DNA from: Maribacter sp. HTCC2170
Lineage (GTDB): Bacteria > Bacteroidota > Bacteroidia > Flavobacteriales > Flavobacteriaceae
Assembly: GCF_000153165.2 (NCBI RefSeq)
Contig: NC_014472.1
Span: 3,034,001 to 3,098,000, forward strand
Direction of reading: 5' to 3'
Length of the DNA: 64,000 nt
The notes beneath the pieces are model-generated. The model saw nothing but the letters and a program-made list of their open reading frames with translations. It had not been told where the DNA came from and ran no database searches. The position numbers and the translations under genes are program-made. Shown in pieces: positions 9,599 to 20,223 of this stretch; positions within the stretch are counted from its first letter, which is position 1; every line of letters starts with the position of its first letter.

Positions 9599-9767
9599 TC
9601 ACAACATAGCATTAATTCATCACAAAACCCTCTGAATGTTGCGCATGAGGGAGTCAACTCTTTTTATTTGTAAATACCCCGACTTTAAGTTTTCATATTA
9701 ACGGTTACCGTAATTGATACAGAAACAGTTCTTTTTTGATAAGAATAAATGAATTGGAGATATCTCT

Positions 9768-10955
9768 ATGATTAAAAAAAACATCATAAAATCTAGCTTA
9801 TATGGAGTTGCATTATTTGTGATGATATTGATTCTTTATTCAGGTAACGTGTCTTCATCTTATTCAGCCATACCTCTTTTAAATTCCAAATGCCCACCAG
9901 GGTTCAAACTGAATGAGAACAACCAGTGTATCTCGAAGAACTTGTATAATCAATATGCTGTAACAAACGATGCAGGCGTTGGTGGTTTAAAATCTGCTTT
10001 ACCGGAAATCCGTGATGGTTTTTCTCCCCAAGAAATAGACCTAGGCAGATATTTGTTTTTTGACCCCGTTCTTTCCGCTGACCAAACAGTTTCATGTGCC
10101 ACTTGCCATGACCCTAATAAAGGCTTAAGTGACGGATTAGCCGTTAGTGAAGGTATAAACGATCATATACTAAAAAGAGGAGCCCCATCCCTTTGGAATG
10201 TCGGTTACCTTAAGAAACTATTTTGGGATGGCCGGGCAGTGACCTTGGAAGAACAAATGCAAGGACCCCTTTTTTCTGAAGAAGAAATGGGAAATACCCC
10301 TGAAAATCTTATTAGGACCATTAACGGAATCGAAAACTATCGAAAACTATTCGCAGAAGCTTTTGACAATAGAAATGGAAATGACCCTATTGAGCTTACT
10401 GAAATTCTAAGAGCCATAACAGCTTTTCAATCGTCATTGGTGTCATTGAACAGTAAATACGATCAATATGCTCATGGCTATCATGGGGCATTAAATCAAA
10501 ATGAAATTGAAGGATTAAACGTTTTTAGGTCTTTCGTTGCTAGGTGTGCGGAATGCCACACACCGCCATTATTCACTAACCAGCAATTTGCCGTTATTGG
10601 TACCCCCGAACCTGACGGCTTACCTTTGGACCCAGGTGCGGAGTTTCCTTTTAACGACAAATCCTTGAGAGGAGCGTTTAAGGTTCCCAGCTTAAGAAAT
10701 ATTGCCAAGACAGCACCATATATGCACTCCGGCAGATTTAAAACACTTCGAGAAACAGTACAATTTTATACAGACGGAAGAGGTCATGCCGTACCAGAAG
10801 GTGAGAATCTGCTAATTCATTGGCATATATGGGAACCTAATTTAACTGACTACGAATTAGATAGATTGGTAGATTTTCTAGGAACCTTAACAGACGAATC
10901 ATTTACGCCCAAGGTGCCTACAGAATTACCATCTGGATTAAAAGCATCTATTTAA
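9768..10955 (+). CDS. Di-haem cytochrome c peroxidase (CcpA/MauG family)
   Basis: Exported di-haem protein of 395 residues with an N-terminal signal or anchor segment (about 10-30). Two CxxCH haem-binding motifs are present: CATCH at 110-114 and CAECH at 260-264. The later TAPYMHSGRF is the conserved region near the distal ligand of bacterial di-haem peroxidases. These enzymes reduce hydrogen peroxide or oxidise bound substrates in the periplasm. An unusual N-terminal stretch has two cysteines 12 apart (C42 in KCPPGFKLNE and C54), perhaps a small disulfide loop. It is the first gene of the run ccp, beta-helix cytochrome, susC, susD, PKD; the next gene starts 18 bases later. Confidence 0.9.
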   Translation: MIKKNIIKSSLYGVALFVMILILYSGNVSSSYSAIPLLNSKCPPGFKLNENNQCISKNLYNQYAVTNDAGVGGLKSALPEIRDGFSPQEIDLGRYLFFDPVLSADQTVSCATCHDPNKGLSDGLAVSEGINDHILKRGAPSLWNVGYLKKLFWDGRAVTLEEQMQGPLFSEEEMGNTPENLIRTINGIENYRKLFAEAFDNRNGNDPIELTEILRAITAFQSSLVSLNSKYDQYAHGYHGALNQNEIEGLNVFRSFVARCAECHTPPLFTNQQFAVIGTPEPDGLPLDPGAEFPFNDKSLRGAFKVPSLRNIAKTAPYMHSGRFKTLRETVQFYTDGRGHAVPEGENLLIHWHIWEPNLTDYELDRLVDFLGTLTDESFTPKVPTELPSGLKASI

Positions 10956-10973
10956 CCATAATCAATTTAGAAA

Positions 10974-12482
10974 ATGAAGAAAAAATCACCTTTATTAAAA
11001 ATTCTTGGAGCCATCGTTCTATTGGCTGCTGGGGTATTCTTAGGAAAGACATTTTTTGGACAAAAAAGTGTGGAGACCGTACCTATACCTTCAACAATGA
11101 AATATAGAAACGTTGGTATAACAACAGATAGCACTCAAGTTGCATCCAGTAAGGAATTCACTGGAAAAATCATTGAGGTCAAGAATGGAGGTTCAATTCA
11201 AGATGCTGTGAAAGAAGCAAATCCAGGCGATTTGATTCGCGTTTATCCTGGCACTTATTCGGAGAACGTATACGTGGACAAAGACGATATTAGTCTTCAA
11301 GGAGTTGTAATAAATGGTGAGTGGCCCACCCTCGACGGGAAGAAAGAAATAAATGATGCCTTTTTATATTCTGGAAATGGAATATTGATCGAAAACTTTA
11401 AAATCATCAATTATAAAGGCAATGGTGTAATGGGCCAAGCTGGTAACAATTTTGTTATCCGAAATAACTGGGTCATTGATACTGGTGTCTATGGAATATT
11501 TCCTCAATACGGTAAAAACGGTCTTATAGAGCACAATGTATTAAGTGAAATTGAGGATGCTGCCATTTATGTGGGTATGTGCGATAATGTTGATGTTTTG
11601 CACAATGAAGTTTTTGATAATGTAGCTGGGATTGAAATTGAAAACTCAAGACATTGTCTAGTAGAAAACAATTACGCCCACAATAATACAGGTGGTTTAT
11701 TGGCATTTGTTACTCCAGGCCTTCCAATTAAAACAACCTTCGATGTTATTTTGCGAAACAACTTTGTGGTCAACAATAATCATGAGAATTTCGGTGCACC
11801 TGGCTCAACCGTTGCGGGAATACCTGCTGGAACAGGAATCCTTATTATGGCTGCGGACGATGTCATAGTTGAAAACAATATCATCACCGGAAATAACAAT
11901 ACGGGTATTACAATCGTAGATTTAGCAACAGGTGCCCCAAGAGCTAACGATCCAAATTCGGAAGGAAATCCTGATCGGGTTGTTATTCTTGACAACATCA
12001 TGTTCGATAATGGAAATGAACCTACAGGTGAAATAAAAGCAATCATGCTCACCCAAATGGATTCTAAAGGTCCGGACATATTCGCTTATGGTGGAGGAAC
12101 CGGAAGTACAATCAGAGATAAGAACAGATATCGTACATTCGGATTGGGTGACTATGGTATTGCTCAGATTACAGACACAAAAGATATTTTAACTTATATG
12201 ACTCCAGGCCCAGTTCCCCCCAGATCTGTGGGCAAAGAAGAATTAGGAGAATTAACCTATTACGGTGTTTGTGCAGGTTGTCATGCTTTCGGCACAAGAT
12301 TGATCGGACCACCAACAGAAATACTTCAGGCGATTCATCATAACAATCCGCAGGGTATTGTGGATTACATTAACAATCCAAAAAACTTAAGGGAGGAATA
12401 TCCCGAAATGCCACCTCAGGATTATTTGTCAGATGAGGCAAAAATGGCAGTTGCAGAATACATCTTAGCACTTAAGGAATAA
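10974..12482 (+). CDS. Right-handed parallel beta-helix protein with C-terminal cytochrome c domain
   Basis: The 502-residue protein starts with an N-terminal membrane/signal segment (about 7-25). A beta-helix made of PbH1-type repeats follows (about 60-370; recurring N-N-x-x-x-x-N-x-I/V patterns such as VIRNNWVIDTG, VLHNEVFDN and VENNIITGNNNTGI). A class I cytochrome c domain ends the protein, with CAGCH at 433-437 and a probable Met axial ligand in YPEMPPQ (about 479). The helix resembles NosD/TIGR03805-type proteins, whose role is poorly defined; beta-helices often bind or cleave polysaccharides. The fusion implies electron transfer near the bound substrate, and the peroxidase gene 18 bases upstream is a likely redox partner. 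The helix substrate is unknown. Confidence 0.85.
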   Translation: MKKKSPLLKILGAIVLLAAGVFLGKTFFGQKSVETVPIPSTMKYRNVGITTDSTQVASSKEFTGKIIEVKNGGSIQDAVKEANPGDLIRVYPGTYSENVYVDKDDISLQGVVINGEWPTLDGKKEINDAFLYSGNGILIENFKIINYKGNGVMGQAGNNFVIRNNWVIDTGVYGIFPQYGKNGLIEHNVLSEIEDAAIYVGMCDNVDVLHNEVFDNVAGIEIENSRHCLVENNYAHNNTGGLLAFVTPGLPIKTTFDVILRNNFVVNNNHENFGAPGSTVAGIPAGTGILIMAADDVIVENNIITGNNNTGITIVDLATGAPRANDPNSEGNPDRVVILDNIMFDNGNEPTGEIKAIMLTQMDSKGPDIFAYGGGTGSTIRDKNRYRTFGLGDYGIAQITDTKDILTYMTPGPVPPRSVGKEELGELTYYGVCAGCHAFGTRLIGPPTEILQAIHHNNPQGIVDYINNPKNLREEYPEMPPQDYLSDEAKMAVAEYILALKE

Positions 12483-12520
12483 ACACTATTAACAATTAAC
12501 AACAACTTAACTCAAACTAT

Positions 12521-15500
12521 ATGAAAAAACTGTTTCTAATTTTAGTCGCGATTGGCTTTTCAATTTCGGCTTACGCTCAACAAACCGTTTCGGGTACTGT
12601 ACTCGAAGAAGGCACCGACATACCACTTCTGGGAGTTAGTGTATTGGTTAAAGGAACCAGTACGGGTGCTTCGACAGATTTTGATGGAAACTTTTCTTTT
12701 AACAGGATTGAAAGTAATGCCATATTGGTGTTTTCCTATCTTGGTTACAAAACACAAGAGATTCAGGTTGCTGGTCAATCAACAATCAATGTTTCCCTTG
12801 AAGTTGATGCCCAAGGTCTTGATGAAGTTGTGGTTACTGCGCTGAACATTCAAAGAGACAAAGAATCATTGGGCTATTCCATATCACAGGTTTCTTCGGA
12901 AGAAGTGAATGTTGCTCGTGAGAACAACGTGATGAATTCACTTTCAGGTAAAGTATCTGGTTTACAGATTACACAATCAAACACAGGTGTCGATGGATCC
13001 AGTAGAGTACTTTTAAGAGGTATAACCACAATTAGTGGTTCAAACAGACCTTTGGTAGTTGTTGATGGTATTCCTATCAGCAATGGATCAGGTGGAGCTG
13101 GCGGCGGCGGCGGTATTGACCGTGGTGATGCCTTATCAGATATAAACCCGGACGACGTTGCTTCTATCAGTGTACTTAAAGGTGCTGGTGCGGCGGCTGC
13201 ATATGGTTCGTTGGGTATGAACGGGGTAATATTGGTTACTACCAAAACCGGTACAAAAAAAGACGGAATTGGAATTTCTCTGAATTCTTCATTCTCTTTT
13301 ACCGATGTAGCTTTAACACCGGATTTTCAAAACGAATATGGTGCTGGTGCCTTTGGAGACTTTGCTCCGATCAACGCTGACGGTAGACCAGTTCTTGACT
13401 ATCCTTTCTCATGGAGTTGGGGTCCAAAAATGGAAGGACAGGCCTACACCAATTGGTTGGGTCAACAAGATACCTACTCCCCTAACCCTAGTAAGAACAC
13501 GTATAAAGATTTCTATCAAACAGGTTTTACAATGTCAAATACGGTTGCTTTTGAAGGACGATCGGACAAAGGGTCTTTTAGAGTAGCGATTACAGATGAA
13601 GATGGTCAAGGAATCGTTAGCAACAATACTTTGGCAAAACAAACTTTCAGTATTAGAGGGACAACCAAACTAAGTGATAAATTTAGTGTTGATGGTAAAA
13701 TGACCTATTTGACCTCAAAGGTTCGTAATAGACCACAATTGGCAGAAGGTGCCGGAAACACAGCACTACAACTTTCCTTAATGCCCCGTGATATTCGCTT
13801 GGAAAATGTTGCCAACAATACTATAAATGCGAGTGGTGAAGAAATTAAATGGAATTTAGATAACACATTTAATAACCCATATTGGGCATTAGAGAATGCT
13901 GGCAATCTTGATGAGAAAGATCGTTTTCAAGGTTTTCTATCAGCAAATTGGGATATTGGCAGTAAGTTTAATGTTACCGCCAAGTCAGGTATGGACTATA
14001 TAGTCTACGATTTCACCAATTGGGGAGCAGGTGGAGCCAAGGCCATTAGCAATGGTTTAGGTTCTTACAATCATGATAGTGGTAAAAGTAGAATATGGAA
14101 TTCTGATATTCTTGCCACCTACTCCACTAACATTTCCGATTTTAAAATAACAACAAGTGTTGGTTCAACCTATAGAAATGAATTTAGTAGTTATAGAAAC
14201 ATTTGGGGGAATGATGAGAAGGTTGGTGATTTTTATAGAATCAGTAATTACAAAAATTCATTTAGCAATGAGGGTACTTCTAAAAAAGGAATTTATTCTT
14301 TTTATGGACTAGGCCAATTTAGCTATGGTGGTTATTTATATTTTGACGCTACCATTAGAAATGATAATTCTTCAGCTTTACCGAAAGCCAATAATTCTTA
14401 TTGGTACCATTCAGAAAACATGAGTATTCTTTTCTCAAAAATGTTGGGCATCAGTCCAAATATTCTGAGTCAAGGCAAGTTGAGAGGTTCATTTGCCAAA
14501 GTAGGTAATGATACTGGACCTTATAGAACACAAGCTGTCTATAATGTGAATCAAACTGTTACACTACCTTATACTGTAGCTTCAATATCAGGAAGTCTTC
14601 CTTCCTTTGACTTGAAACCAGAAACATCGGAATCTTGGGAAGTTGGTGTTGATTTAGGTTTCCTTAATAATCGTATAACCCTTGATGCCACCTATTATGA
14701 GACTAACACGACGAATCAGATTATGGCTGTTCCTTTATCAGGAACCACAGGGTATTCTTCCAAAGTCATAAACGCGGGTAAGATTCAAAACAAAGGGTAT
14801 GAAGCCCAATTGAATTTAATCCCATTCGATTCTGAAGATTTTACCTGGGATTTGGGTCTTAATTTCACCAAAAGTAATTCCAAGGTAATTTCATTGAATG
14901 AAGGATTAGAAAATATCTCACTTGGTTCTTTATGGACAGCCTCAGTAGAAGCCAGACCAGGACAAGAGTTCGGTACTATTTATGGTAACGATTTCTTAAG
15001 AGACAACTTTGGTCGAAAGATAATAGGAGATGATGGTTATGCTAAGCGAGGTGACCGTGTTGCTCTAGGAAATATTAATCCAGATTGGTACGGTGGTATC
15101 ACGAGTAAATTCAGATATAAGAATTTGTCATTAAGTACATTGGTGAGTATTCAACAAGGTGGCGAATACTATTCCTATGGACGAGGATACCGTATGTTCT
15201 TTGGAACAGACGCTCGAAGCCTTGTAGGTAGAGAAACAGGAATCATCGAAGATGGTATAAATGAACATACTGGTTTTGTCAATGACATTGCAGGTAATGC
15301 CATGTTGAAGCAATTCACTGATATCTTTTCAAATCAAGTTGCTACTGATTTAATAATGGATGCTAGCAACGTAAAACTCCGAGAAGTAGCATTGACTTAT
15401 GCCTTTCCACAGACCATGTTAAAAGGTACATTTATTCAATCTGCCAGCTTATCTGCCGTAGGAAGAAACTTATTCTTTATTTACAATGCAGCAGGTGATA

Positions 15501-15607
15501 TTGATCCTGAAGCAAGTTATAGCAGTGGGCCCACAAGTACGGCCTTTGAACATTCATCACTACCGTCTACTAGAAGTTACGGTGTTAACTTAAAAATCAA
15601 CTTTTAA
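12521..15607 (+). CDS. SusC/RagA-type TonB-linked outer-membrane receptor
   Basis: The 1028-residue outer-membrane importer has a signal peptide (1-19, ending SAYAQQ). A carboxypeptidase-regulatory-like domain follows (about 22-100, [23 protein letters not shown]...). The plug domain is at about 115-245 ([37 protein letters not shown]). The beta-barrel ends in phenylalanine (VNLKINF). It works with the SusD lipoprotein encoded 5 bases downstream to bind and import large ligands using TonB energy. No glycoside hydrolase, sulfatase or peptidase lies in the locus, so the ligand cannot be guessed in the usual way; the cytochromes upstream suggest a redox-linked ligand. Confidence 0.95.
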   Translation: MKKLFLILVAIGFSISAYAQQTVSGTVLEEGTDIPLLGVSVLVKGTSTGASTDFDGNFSFNRIESNAILVFSYLGYKTQEIQVAGQSTINVSLEVDAQGLDEVVVTALNIQRDKESLGYSISQVSSEEVNVARENNVMNSLSGKVSGLQITQSNTGVDGSSRVLLRGITTISGSNRPLVVVDGIPISNGSGGAGGGGGIDRGDALSDINPDDVASISVLKGAGAAAAYGSLGMNGVILVTTKTGTKKDGIGISLNSSFSFTDVALTPDFQNEYGAGAFGDFAPINADGRPVLDYPFSWSWGPKMEGQAYTNWLGQQDTYSPNPSKNTYKDFYQTGFTMSNTVAFEGRSDKGSFRVAITDEDGQGIVSNNTLAKQTFSIRGTTKLSDKFSVDGKMTYLTSKVRNRPQLAEGAGNTALQLSLMPRDIRLENVANNTINASGEEIKWNLDNTFNNPYWALENAGNLDEKDRFQGFLSANWDIGSKFNVTAKSGMDYIVYDFTNWGAGGAKAISNGLGSYNHDSGKSRIWNSDILATYSTNISDFKITTSVGSTYRNEFSSYRNIWGNDEKVGDFYRISNYKNSFSNEGTSKKGIYSFYGLGQFSYGGYLYFDATIRNDNSSALPKANNSYWYHSENMSILFSKMLGISPNILSQGKLRGSFAKVGNDTGPYRTQAVYNVNQTVTLPYTVASISGSLPSFDLKPETSESWEVGVDLGFLNNRITLDATYYETNTTNQIMAVPLSGTTGYSSKVINAGKIQNKGYEAQLNLIPFDSEDFTWDLGLNFTKSNSKVISLNEGLENISLGSLWTASVEARPGQEFGTIYGNDFLRDNFGRKIIGDDGYAKRGDRVALGNINPDWYGGITSKFRYKNLSLSTLVSIQQGGEYYSYGRGYRMFFGTDARSLVGRETGIIEDGINEHTGFVNDIAGNAMLKQFTDIFSNQVATDLIMDASNVKLREVALTYAFPQTMLKGTFIQSASLSAVGRNLFFIYNAAGDIDPEASYSSGPTSTAFEHSSLPSTRSYGVNLKINF

Positions 15608-15612
15608 TAGAG

Positions 15613-17091
15613 ATGACTATGAAAAACATAAATAACATAATTAGAAATACAGTAGTTATCGCAATGGTAGGAATACTGTTTATTTCATGCGAAAAGCATT
15701 TAGAGGATTTATATGATAACCCAAATGCAGTAACTACGATTGATGACTCAGCCTTATTCACGAAGGCCGTTAGAAGTCTTTTTCAAGGAACAACGGATAA
15801 CGGATCATCACACTTTGCCGGCATGCATGCGCATTATTATGTAGCAGGTAGTACATGGCGCGCACCAGATCAATACGGTGATGGTCATGATGGGGATTAC
15901 AACAGCATTCTAAGTAGTGGTTATAGTGGTACTATTCGACATATAGAAGAAGTATTGCAGATAACTACAACAGATGGTACTCAAAATAATGTACGCAATG
16001 CCATGGCCAATATTATAGCTGTTCTGGGGTATGCCAAGATTACCGATGCGTTTGGTGATGTACCTTATACCGAAGGTGGAAAAGGAAAGTCAGAAGATAT
16101 CCTTCAGCCTAAGTATGATACTCAAGAGAGTATCTATAAAGACATGATCATAAGATTAACGAATAGCATCGGCATTCTAAAATCAGCTGATCCTGCAATG
16201 GGTTATCCTGGTTCTGACCCTATATTTGACAATGACCTTGATAAATGGGTAAGGTTTGCCAATAGTGTTAGATTGAGATTGGGAATGCGTTTACGTTATG
16301 CTGATAATGCGCTATCCCAATCAACTGTTGCACAATGTCTTGCTGACCCCTTGATGGAAGACCCTTCCCATGACGCATCTATGATTGAGACAGAAGGTAC
16401 AGGAAATGCTTGGTTTGGCCGAAGAACTGGTTTCCCCTCAATAAAAATGTCTACAATGTTGATCGATCAATTAGAAGGAACTTCCGATCCTCGATTATCT
16501 GTATTTGTAAGTCAAGATGCAAATGGCCAATATTCTGGCATGGTAAACGGACTCACAGATTTGGCCTTTGGAGCTTCAGATTTTGCAAATCAATCAGATA
16601 TGGGTCTTGCACTATCATCCTCCGAAAGTAAATTATACATGATTACTGCTGCTGAAACTTGGTTGTTAAGAGCCGAAGCAGCTTTGGCATATGACAGTGA
16701 TCCGGCTGCAGCGAACAATTCGTATAGAATGGGAATTGAAACCTCATTAAAGCAATGGGAAGTTGACCAAACTGATATCGACACCTTTTTAGGGTCGCCA
16801 GCAGCAACTTTGACAGGTGTAAATGATGAAGAGCAAATAGGAACACAAATGTGGTTGGCCCTTACCCCTAACTACTTTGAGTCTTGGAGCCATATTAGAC
16901 GAACTGGATATCCTATGATTCCGGTTAGAACCGATCCTGAATTGCATCAAGGAGTTACAAATGGCATAATGCCTACAAGATTCCTGTATTCATCTTTTGA
17001 ATTGGGCTCAAATAGTGCAAATGCGCAAGAAGCAATTTCAAGACAAGGTGCCAATAAAATTGATACACCTGTTTGGTGGGATAAAAACTAA
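15613..17091 (+). CDS. SusD/RagB-type surface lipoprotein
   Basis: Substrate-capturing lid partner of the SusC protein encoded directly upstream. It has 492 residues with a lipoprotein signal; the acylated cysteine is C26 in GILFISCEK. The body has the helical TPR-like pattern of the SusD-like 2 group (for example [13 protein letters not shown] near 345, [15 protein letters not shown] near 220). The start may be the ATG six bases further in (MKNINN), since the first two codons are dispensable. It is co-transcribed with susC and followed 27 bases later by the PKD lipoprotein. Confidence 0.93.
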   Translation: MTMKNINNIIRNTVVIAMVGILFISCEKHLEDLYDNPNAVTTIDDSALFTKAVRSLFQGTTDNGSSHFAGMHAHYYVAGSTWRAPDQYGDGHDGDYNSILSSGYSGTIRHIEEVLQITTTDGTQNNVRNAMANIIAVLGYAKITDAFGDVPYTEGGKGKSEDILQPKYDTQESIYKDMIIRLTNSIGILKSADPAMGYPGSDPIFDNDLDKWVRFANSVRLRLGMRLRYADNALSQSTVAQCLADPLMEDPSHDASMIETEGTGNAWFGRRTGFPSIKMSTMLIDQLEGTSDPRLSVFVSQDANGQYSGMVNGLTDLAFGASDFANQSDMGLALSSSESKLYMITAAETWLLRAEAALAYDSDPAAANNSYRMGIETSLKQWEVDQTDIDTFLGSPAATLTGVNDEEQIGTQMWLALTPNYFESWSHIRRTGYPMIPVRTDPELHQGVTNGIMPTRFLYSSFELGSNSANAQEAISRQGANKIDTPVWWDKN

Positions 17092-17118
17092 AAGCAATAA
17101 TTCAAAAAAATATACAAA

Positions 17119-18024
17119 ATGAAATATATTAAGATATTAAGCCTTTTCATCCTCTCCATCGCTCTGGTCAATTGCAGTGAAGATGATGAGCCGTTGACAC
17201 CCTTGGCAGATTTTCAGTTTTTGGTTGAAGACACCCAGGTTACCTTTAATGGTACAATTGAAAATGCTACAGCTATTTCTTGGGACTTTGGGGATGGTTC
17301 TACAAGTTCTGAAGAAGACCCTATATATGCATTTTCCAGTCCAGGAACCTATGATGTTACAATGACCGCTAGTGGTGACAATGGTACTTTTACCGAAACC
17401 AAACAAGTTACCATACTACCATCTTTTGAAATTCTATTAACAGGTGGTTTAGGTAGACCTGAAGGAAAATCATGGAAATTAAAGAGTGCATACACTGCAG
17501 GTAAAGAAGGTGCTGGAATCATTGAAAATGATTTAGGGCTTTTAATTGCTTCTTTTGATAATCTACTGGCCGCCGTTGGATTAGGTTCTGCCTATGAAGA
17601 TACTTTTACTTTTGTTCATGACGGTTCCTATAAAGTGGATAATATTGATGGCCAAAGTTTAATGGGAATTATTCATGCGAGTGCTTTTCATGGAGCAAAT
17701 ATAACTGGAGTTTCAGCTGATCTTGCTAATGTACCATTGGCGCAAGCAATTTATACGCCGGCAACGGATGCGACTTGGGAACTTAATGAAGAAGATTTCA
17801 CTGTAGATACCCTGTATCCAGGAGTGGGCCCAGTAACTGTAACTTTTACAGGAAAGCAACAGCTAATTCTAGGAGAATACCTTGGGTATAAAGAAACAAG
17901 TAACATTGTAATCATTAAAGAACTTACAGAAACAACCATGAATGTTGCTATGGGTATACATACAGAGGAAGCCTTTTATGATGTACCAACCTTGTTCTTT
18001 CATTTGACCTTTGAATCACTTTAA
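17119..18024 (+). CDS. PKD-domain lipoprotein of the SusCD locus
   Basis: The 301-residue protein has a lipobox ending at C19 (ALVNCSEDDE), so it is probably displayed on the outer membrane. A PKD domain follows at about 28-100, with ISWDFGDGSTSSEEDP and YAFSSPGTYDVTMTA as the signature segments. The rest (about 110-300) has no family I recognise; it contains GKSWKLKSAYTAG and several aromatic-rich strands, as seen in ligand-binding SusE/F-like proteins of other loci. It is the last gene before a strong terminator at 18062-18095, so it closes the operon. Its likely role is extra surface binding of the SusCD ligand. Confidence 0.8.
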   Translation: MKYIKILSLFILSIALVNCSEDDEPLTPLADFQFLVEDTQVTFNGTIENATAISWDFGDGSTSSEEDPIYAFSSPGTYDVTMTASGDNGTFTETKQVTILPSFEILLTGGLGRPEGKSWKLKSAYTAGKEGAGIIENDLGLLIASFDNLLAAVGLGSAYEDTFTFVHDGSYKVDNIDGQSLMGIIHASAFHGANITGVSADLANVPLAQAIYTPATDATWELNEEDFTVDTLYPGVGPVTVTFTGKQQLILGEYLGYKETSNIVIIKELTETTMNVAMGIHTEEAFYDVPTLFFHLTFESL

Positions 18025-18061
18025 GAGCAATAAAATTGATTTGTTTTGATTAATTACAATT

Positions 18062-18095
18062 ATATCCCCAAATGTGTTAGTTTGGGGATATTTTT
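18062..18095 (+). terminator. Intrinsic terminator after the cytochrome/SusCD operon
   Basis: A perfect 11-bp stem (18062-18072 with 18081-18091), an 8-base loop and then a T run to 18095. It lies 38 bases after the PKD gene and before the aldehyde dehydrogenase gene. Confidence 0.88.
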
Positions 18096-18125
18096 ATGAC
18101 ATAATTACGAAAGCCTAGAATTACC

Positions 18126-19490
18126 ATGGATATATTGAAAAGACAGCGTGAGTTTTTTATGACCCAGCAAACAAAGGATGTTTCATTCAGGAAAAAAGCC
18201 TTAAAAAAGTTACAGAAAGAAATCATCTCTAGAGAGGATGCTATTTGCGATGCTGTCTACGCTGATTTTAAAAAACCTAAGTTTGAAACTTTGGCCACTG
18301 AAACACAATTTGTGTTGGCCGAATTAAAATTGGTACTCAAGAATCTTGAATTATGGGCACGACCACAAAGAAAATCGGCCACTTTAATGAATTGGCCATC
18401 TTCTGATTGGATTTATAGCGAACCATATGGAGCTGTTTTAATAATAGCTCCCTGGAACTATCCTTTTCAATTAGCCCTTGCCCCTCTTATTGGTGCCATA
18501 GCAGCTGGGAACACTGTCGTAATAAAACCCTCTGAAGCAACACCAAACACTTCCAAAATAACCGCTGAAATTATTGAAGCTGTCTTTCCCAAAGAACACG
18601 CAGCTGTTGTTGAAGGAGGAATTGAGGTTTCGCAAAATCTATTAGCTCAAAAATGGGATTATATTTTCTTCACAGGAAGTACTAATGTGGGCAGAATCGT
18701 TTACGAAAGTGCCGCCAAGCATTTAACCCCGGTAACTTTGGAACTTGGAGGTAAAAACCCTTGCATTGTAGATGAATCTGCTTCTATTTCGTTGGCCGCA
18801 AAGCGGATCGTCTGGGGTAAATTCATAAATGCAGGGCAAACTTGTATTGCTTCTGATTACATTTTGGTTCATAAAAGTGTAAAAGAAAAGTTGATTGATG
18901 CCTTGAAGCAAAACATTACTAAAGGCTATGGTGAAAACATAGAGGATTCACCCGATTTTTCCCGTACCGTAAATCAAAAACATTACAACGGGCTTAAGAA
19001 GATGTTAGAAGGCGAAGAAATCATTTTTGGAGGCAATACCAACGATGAGGACAACTATTTATCTCCTACTTTGGTCAATGAACCAAAGCTGGACAGTACC
19101 CTAATGCATGGGGAAATATTCGGTCCCATTTTACCGATTATTGCGTACGAAACCGAAGATGATATTCATAAGTATATTATGAACTACGGAAAGCCTTTGG
19201 CAACTTATGTTTTTTCTAACAATAAAAAATTTCAAAAAAGAATTATCAATAATTATAGCTTTGGAGGTGGCGCCATAAACGACACTGTAATTCAAATCAC
19301 CAATAAAAAACTTCCTTTTGGCGGCGTTGGTGCCAGTGGAATGGGAGCATATCACGGCAGAACATCTTTTGATATTTTTTCACACCAAAAGGCCATTATT
19401 AAAAAAGCAAATTGGTTGGATGCCCCGTTGCGCTATCCACCTTATAATTTGCCAATGAAGCTGGTTAAGAAGGTAAAACACTTATTTTAG
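18126..19490 (+). CDS. Aldehyde dehydrogenase, class 3-like
   Basis: NAD(P)-dependent oxidation of aldehydes to acids. The 454-residue length and lack of the longer N-terminal arm fit the ALDH3 / CoA-independent group. Motifs present are the cofactor-binding APWNYPFQL near 108, FTGSTNVG near 182, the general-base glutamate E206 in LELGGKNP and the catalytic C240 in NAGQTCIAS. The C-terminus (RYPPYNLPMKLVKKVKHLF) is basic and hydrophobic, as in ALDH3 proteins that touch membranes. It is followed only 4 bases later by the nitroreductase gene, so both form an operon, possibly for detoxifying reactive carbonyl and nitro or quinone compounds. Confidence 0.9.
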   Translation: MDILKRQREFFMTQQTKDVSFRKKALKKLQKEIISREDAICDAVYADFKKPKFETLATETQFVLAELKLVLKNLELWARPQRKSATLMNWPSSDWIYSEPYGAVLIIAPWNYPFQLALAPLIGAIAAGNTVVIKPSEATPNTSKITAEIIEAVFPKEHAAVVEGGIEVSQNLLAQKWDYIFFTGSTNVGRIVYESAAKHLTPVTLELGGKNPCIVDESASISLAAKRIVWGKFINAGQTCIASDYILVHKSVKEKLIDALKQNITKGYGENIEDSPDFSRTVNQKHYNGLKKMLEGEEIIFGGNTNDEDNYLSPTLVNEPKLDSTLMHGEIFGPILPIIAYETEDDIHKYIMNYGKPLATYVFSNNKKFQKRIINNYSFGGGAINDTVIQITNKKLPFGGVGASGMGAYHGRTSFDIFSHQKAIIKKANWLDAPLRYPPYNLPMKLVKKVKHLF

Positions 19491-19494
19491 CCAA

Positions 19495-20223
19495 ATGGAA
19501 AAAACAGTTACTGAAGCAATTCATTACAGACGCTCTGTACGCATTTATAAAGAAGATATTGAATTGGATGATGAAAAAGTACGTCAGTGCCTAGTCAATG
19601 CATCCTTAGCCCCTACTAGTAGCAATTTACAGTTATGGGAATTTTATCATGTTACCGATAAGGCCAAACTCAAAGCCTTGGCAAAAGCCTGTTTTGATCA
19701 ACCTGCAGCAAAAACCGCTAAACAGCTAGTCGTTGTGGTCGCCAGGAAGGATTTGTGGCGCAAAAGAAGTAAAGCCAATCTTGAGTATCTAAAAAAGGGG
19801 TTTGGAAACAAATCAAAAGGAGAATACACTACCAGGGAAAAATTCGTTTTGAATTATTATGGAAAGCTTATTCCTACCCTTTACAGTGACTTTTTTGGAA
19901 TATTTGGTTTACTTAAGTATCTCTTTTTTCAAGTAATTGGCTTGTTTAGGCCAATTTACAAACAAGTTAGAAATTCTGATGTACGTATAGTGGCACATAA
20001 AAGTGCTGGGTTGGCAGCGCAGAATTTTATGATTTCAATGGCCGCCATGGATTATGACACATGCCCCATGGAAGGTAGTGATACTGGGAGGGTCAAAAAG
20101 ATTTTGGACTTACCATGGGGAGCAGAGATAAATATGGTTATTGGATGTGGTGTTCGTGATGAAAAAGGAGTCTACGGGCCAAGATTCAGAATTCCGTTTG
20201 AAGAAGTTTACAAGAAAGTCTAA
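19495..20223 (+). CDS. Nitroreductase family protein
   Basis: Flavin-dependent oxidoreductase of 242 residues. The N-terminal HYRRSVRIYKEDIELDDEKV and LAPTSSNLQLWEFYHV are typical of the FMN-binding nitroreductase fold. The late segment QNFMISMAAMDYDTCPMEG is the second FMN-contact region. A middle insertion (about 110-160, with the hydrophobic stretch FGIFGLLKYLFFQVIGLF) is longer than in the shortest members and could cover the active site or touch the membrane. It follows the aldehyde dehydrogenase gene by 4 bases and overlaps the 3' end of pxpC on the other strand by 4 bases. The substrate is unknown. Confidence 0.88.
   Translation: MEKTVTEAIHYRRSVRIYKEDIELDDEKVRQCLVNASLAPTSSNLQLWEFYHVTDKAKLKALAKACFDQPAAKTAKQLVVVVARKDLWRKRSKANLEYLKKGFGNKSKGEYTTREKFVLNYYGKLIPTLYSDFFGIFGLLKYLFFQVIGLFRPIYKQVRNSDVRIVAHKSAGLAAQNFMISMAAMDYDTCPMEGSDTGRVKKILDLPWGAEINMVIGCGVRDEKGVYGPRFRIPFEEVYKKV

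Noticed and set aside
9628-9660. Possible terminator after the LytTR gene (CCCTC...GAGGG)
   Set aside because: Only 5 bp with a 14-base loop and no immediate T run; too weak to call.
12552-12845. 97-residue plus-strand ORF and nearby opposite-strand ORFs
   Set aside because: Out-of-frame shadows within susC.
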